A DNA stretch of 16,271 nt from Collinsella sp. GTDB lineage: Bacteria; Actinomycetota; Coriobacteriia; Coriobacteriales; Coriobacteriaceae. Below, piece after piece: positions 14,591-16,271 of this stretch. Position numbers and translations under genes: made by a program. Each line of letters opens with the position of its first letter. Position 1 is the first letter of the stretch. The DNA is taken from positions 1 to 16,271 of the forward strand of contig JAGZUC010000039.1 in assembly GCA_018380195.1 (NCBI GenBank). The letters are read 5' to 3'. The notes below the pieces were generated by a model that saw nothing but the letters and a program-made list of their open reading frames with translations, did not search any database and was not told the DNA's origin.

Positions 14591-16114
14591 CTACCTCACG
14601 TTGTCGTTCATCGCGAAAGAGTTCTTCATGGCGCAGCTCGTGGTGTAGAGCACCTTGCCCAGCAGGGCATCGGTCTCCACGCGGACACGCTCGGCAAAGA
14701 CCTCGTTAGCGCGTGCAAGCTCGGCAGGCACCTCGGCCTCGGGCAGAGCGGCTACGGCAGCGTCGACGTCATGGATCTGCTTGTGGCCCATGCCACCGAC
14801 CTTCTCCTGATAGTCCTCCACAGCGCGGCCGCACTCATGAAAACGGACGTCGGCCAGCGCGCCGATCAGGCGGTTGGCCCAGTAGAAGTTTTCGGACGTC
14901 ACGCGAGACTGCGTGTCGGCATAGTACTCGGGCATGGTCTCGACATTGGCGTACAGCGGCACGAGCGCGTTAAACGAGTTGGAGCCAAACGCCATCCATT
15001 GCACGGCGCGGTAGGCCGGCTGCGCATAGGGGCGCAGCTGCAACACGGAAAGCTGACTGTTGCGGTTGATGCCGATGGGGCGATAGGCGCCGCGCGTGGC
15101 GGGCGTACCCTTGCTGCCGTAGCAGTCGTACTCCGTGCCCTGGTAGTGGCTCGAGAGTACGTACTTAATGTCCTCGATGGTCACCTTGCGCTCGGGCACA
15201 CGGCTCCAGGGGATGTCATCGCTCTCGGGCGTGTAGTCGGCGTCGGGACCATCCCACACGTCGCTGGGGTTGAGGCAGCGCTGCATGTACCAGGCGCGCG
15301 GCGTGTTGTAGACATGGTCGCTGTCGCTGTGCGAACCAAAGGCCTCGCGCGGGTTAAAGACCGCAGCCGGACCGTCGCCCTCGACACCCAGCGTCAGGTC
15401 CAGATGCCACTCGGCCATCCAGGAGCGCAGGTCGGCGGAGCACATGTGGTCGGCCTGGTCGCCCTCGGCGTCGTCCAGGTCAAAGCTGTCGATGCCCAGC
15501 TGGTTGGGCATGGTCACATAGGCGTCGTCAGGCACGCGCTTGGCGATCCAGTGGTGACCGCCGATGGTCTCGAGCCACCAGATCTCGTCCACGTCGCTAA
15601 AGGCGATGCCGTTGTTCTCGTAAGTGCCGTAGCGCTCGAGCAGGTCGCCCAAGATACGCACGCCGTCGCGGGCGGACTTGGCATACGGCAGCACCAGGGT
15701 CACCATGTCCTCCTCGCCCAGGCCACCGGGCTGCGCCGGCACATAGCCGTCCTCACCCTCGTTGCCCTTGGCGGGCACGTAGTCCACGAGCGGATCGGCG
15801 CCGCGGACGCGCTCGTTGGTGGTAAGCGTCTCGGTTGCGGACATGCCAACATTGAGCTCGTTGAAACCGGCCTCGGCCCAGATACCGTGGCCCGGGACAA
15901 CATCGGGGACGCTCGTATAGCGCATGGGGTTATCGGGCAGCTCAACGGTCAGGTGGCTCAGAACGCTCGTGTAGACACGCGGCTGCTCGTCGGGATGCAC
16001 CACGCGCATGCGCTTGGGCTCAAACACCCCGTTGGACGAGTCCTCGTTGCGGGCGACAAGCGTCGACCCGTCGTAGCTCGCGTTCTTACCAACCAAAATC
16101 GTTGTGCACGGCAT
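14591..16114 (-). CDS. C69 (U34) family dipeptidase, PepD type
   Basis: 507 residues. An N-terminal-nucleophile hydrolase that cleaves dipeptides, probably in the cytosol, as no signal peptide is seen. Seen: the family opening PCTTILVGKNASYDGSTLVARNED, with Cys3 as the nucleophile after removal of the first residues, and the conserved DGST and ARNED segments. Then GHGIWAEAGFNELNVGMSATET, YGTYENNGIAFSDVDEIWWLETIGGHHW and a late AYRAVQWMAFGSNSFNALVPLY. Length fits PepD (about 470-510). Start: of two ATGs, the one at 16114 is 6 bases after AAGGAGG, while the ATG at 16120 touches it, so MPC... is preferred over MRMPC.... The next gene on the strand begins 99 bases later with its own possible promoter. 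Confident on family, not on peptide preference. Confidence 0.93.
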   Translation of the reverse strand: MPCTTILVGKNASYDGSTLVARNEDSSNGVFEPKRMRVVHPDEQPRVYTSVLSHLTVELPDNPMRYTSVPDVVPGHGIWAEAGFNELNVGMSATETLTTNERVRGADPLVDYVPAKGNEGEDGYVPAQPGGLGEEDMVTLVLPYAKSARDGVRILGDLLERYGTYENNGIAFSDVDEIWWLETIGGHHWIAKRVPDDAYVTMPNQLGIDSFDLDDAEGDQADHMCSADLRSWMAEWHLDLTLGVEGDGPAAVFNPREAFGSHSDSDHVYNTPRAWYMQRCLNPSDVWDGPDADYTPESDDIPWSRVPERKVTIEDIKYVLSSHYQGTEYDCYGSKGTPATRGAYRPIGINRNSQLSVLQLRPYAQPAYRAVQWMAFGSNSFNALVPLYANVETMPEYYADTQSRVTSENFYWANRLIGALADVRFHECGRAVEDYQEKVGGMGHKQIHDVDAAVAALPEAEVPAELARANEVFAERVRVETDALLGKVLYTTSCAMKNSFAMNDNVR

Positions 16115-16143
16115 GCGCATCCTCCTTAAGCGAAGAAATCAAA

Positions 16144-16159
16144 CGATAACAGTGTATCG
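16144..16159 (-). promoter_or_regulatory. small inverted repeat in the dipeptidase promoter region
   Basis: CGATA and TATCG flank six bases, 30 bases before the dipeptidase start. The element overlaps -10-like sequences on the minus strand (GATACA, TTATCG). It may be an operator or simply promoter sequence. Confidence 0.3.
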
Positions 16160-16195
16160 CTTCGACACGAAAGGTAGCGCGCAGAGATGTGGTGT

Positions 16196-16221
16196 AAGAG
16201 GCGGGGCATGCCCCGCCTCTT
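16196..16221. terminator. perfect 26-base palindromic GC hairpin, probable terminator
   Basis: AAGAGGCGGGGCA followed by its exact reverse complement, with no spacer bases between the halves. A T/C-rich TCTCTTTCTT follows on the plus strand and an A/G-rich tract precedes it on the minus strand. It lies about 28 bases after the stop of the gene entering from the right, so it most likely ends that minus-strand transcript, although its better U-tract is on the plus strand. Confidence 0.6.
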
Positions 16222-16249
16222 CTCTTTCTTGAAAGGGAGGGGACACCGC

Positions 16250-16271
16250 CTAGAATTCGTCGTTGGAGTAA
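16250..16271 (-). CDS. C-terminal end of a minus-strand gene (partial)
   Basis: Reading in from the right edge, the minus strand gives ...YSNDEF and a TAG stop at 16252-16250, followed by a terminator-like palindrome. Only six codons are visible, so the product cannot be named. The acidic, polar ending and the hairpin after it make a true gene end plausible. Confidence 0.4.

Noticed and set aside
14591..16120. Dipeptidase start at 16120
   Set aside because: That ATG overlaps the end of the AAGGAGG ribosome site with no spacing; the ATG at 16114 has ideal spacing and puts the nucleophilic Cys at position 3.

Overview
The window looks like chromosomal DNA of a high-GC, Gram-positive gut anaerobe of the Coriobacteriia, most likely Collinsella or a close relative. 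This is judged from strong G/C preference at third codon positions, the class III fructose-1,6-bisphosphatase, the Ala-rich protein style and the surface-protein architectures. No database search was possible, so the taxon is an inference. No tRNA, rRNA, CRISPR array, insertion sequence, integrase or phage gene is visible.

Left part (1-3700): the last codons of a possible upstream gene; an RsmB/NOP-type rRNA m5C methyltransferase (+); a 56-codon single-span membrane protein (-, 1255-1425); a conserved TIM-barrel protein of unknown function (+) whose start lies about 10 bases after a -10-like box with no ribosome site; and a DegV-family fatty-acid-binding protein (-) broken by a one-base frameshift at a T5 run.

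Middle part (3700-7080): a roughly 280-base AT-richer regulatory gap with several symmetric elements, then fbp (class III fructose-bisphosphatase) followed by two GtrA-family four-helix membrane proteins that are tandem paralogs. They are separated by hairpins and closed by a strong terminator at 7044-7078.

Right-middle part (7116-12210, all -): this is the most notable locus. A sigma70-like promoter (12183-12210) leads into a cobalamin (B12) riboswitch (about 12005-12177). It precedes a 1260-residue secreted, membrane-anchored protein with four transcobalamin/intrinsic-factor-like beta domains (DUF4430), a PQQ-type beta-propeller, an InlB/Flg_new repeat and a Lys/Ser/Asp stalk. Immediately after it (stop and start codons abut) comes a 303-residue protein with an N-terminal membrane anchor, a similar stalk and one C-terminal DUF4430 domain. 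A strong terminator ends the unit at 7116-7154. I read this as a B12-repressed, two-protein cell-surface corrinoid-capture system; the riboswitch and domains are seen, the B12-binding role is inferred.

Right part (12224-16271, all -): a C69-family dipeptidase, then a small helical phasin-like protein paired with an AarF/UbiB atypical kinase that ends at its own terminator (12224-12250). At the right edge lie a perfect 26-base palindromic hairpin and the last codons of another minus-strand gene.
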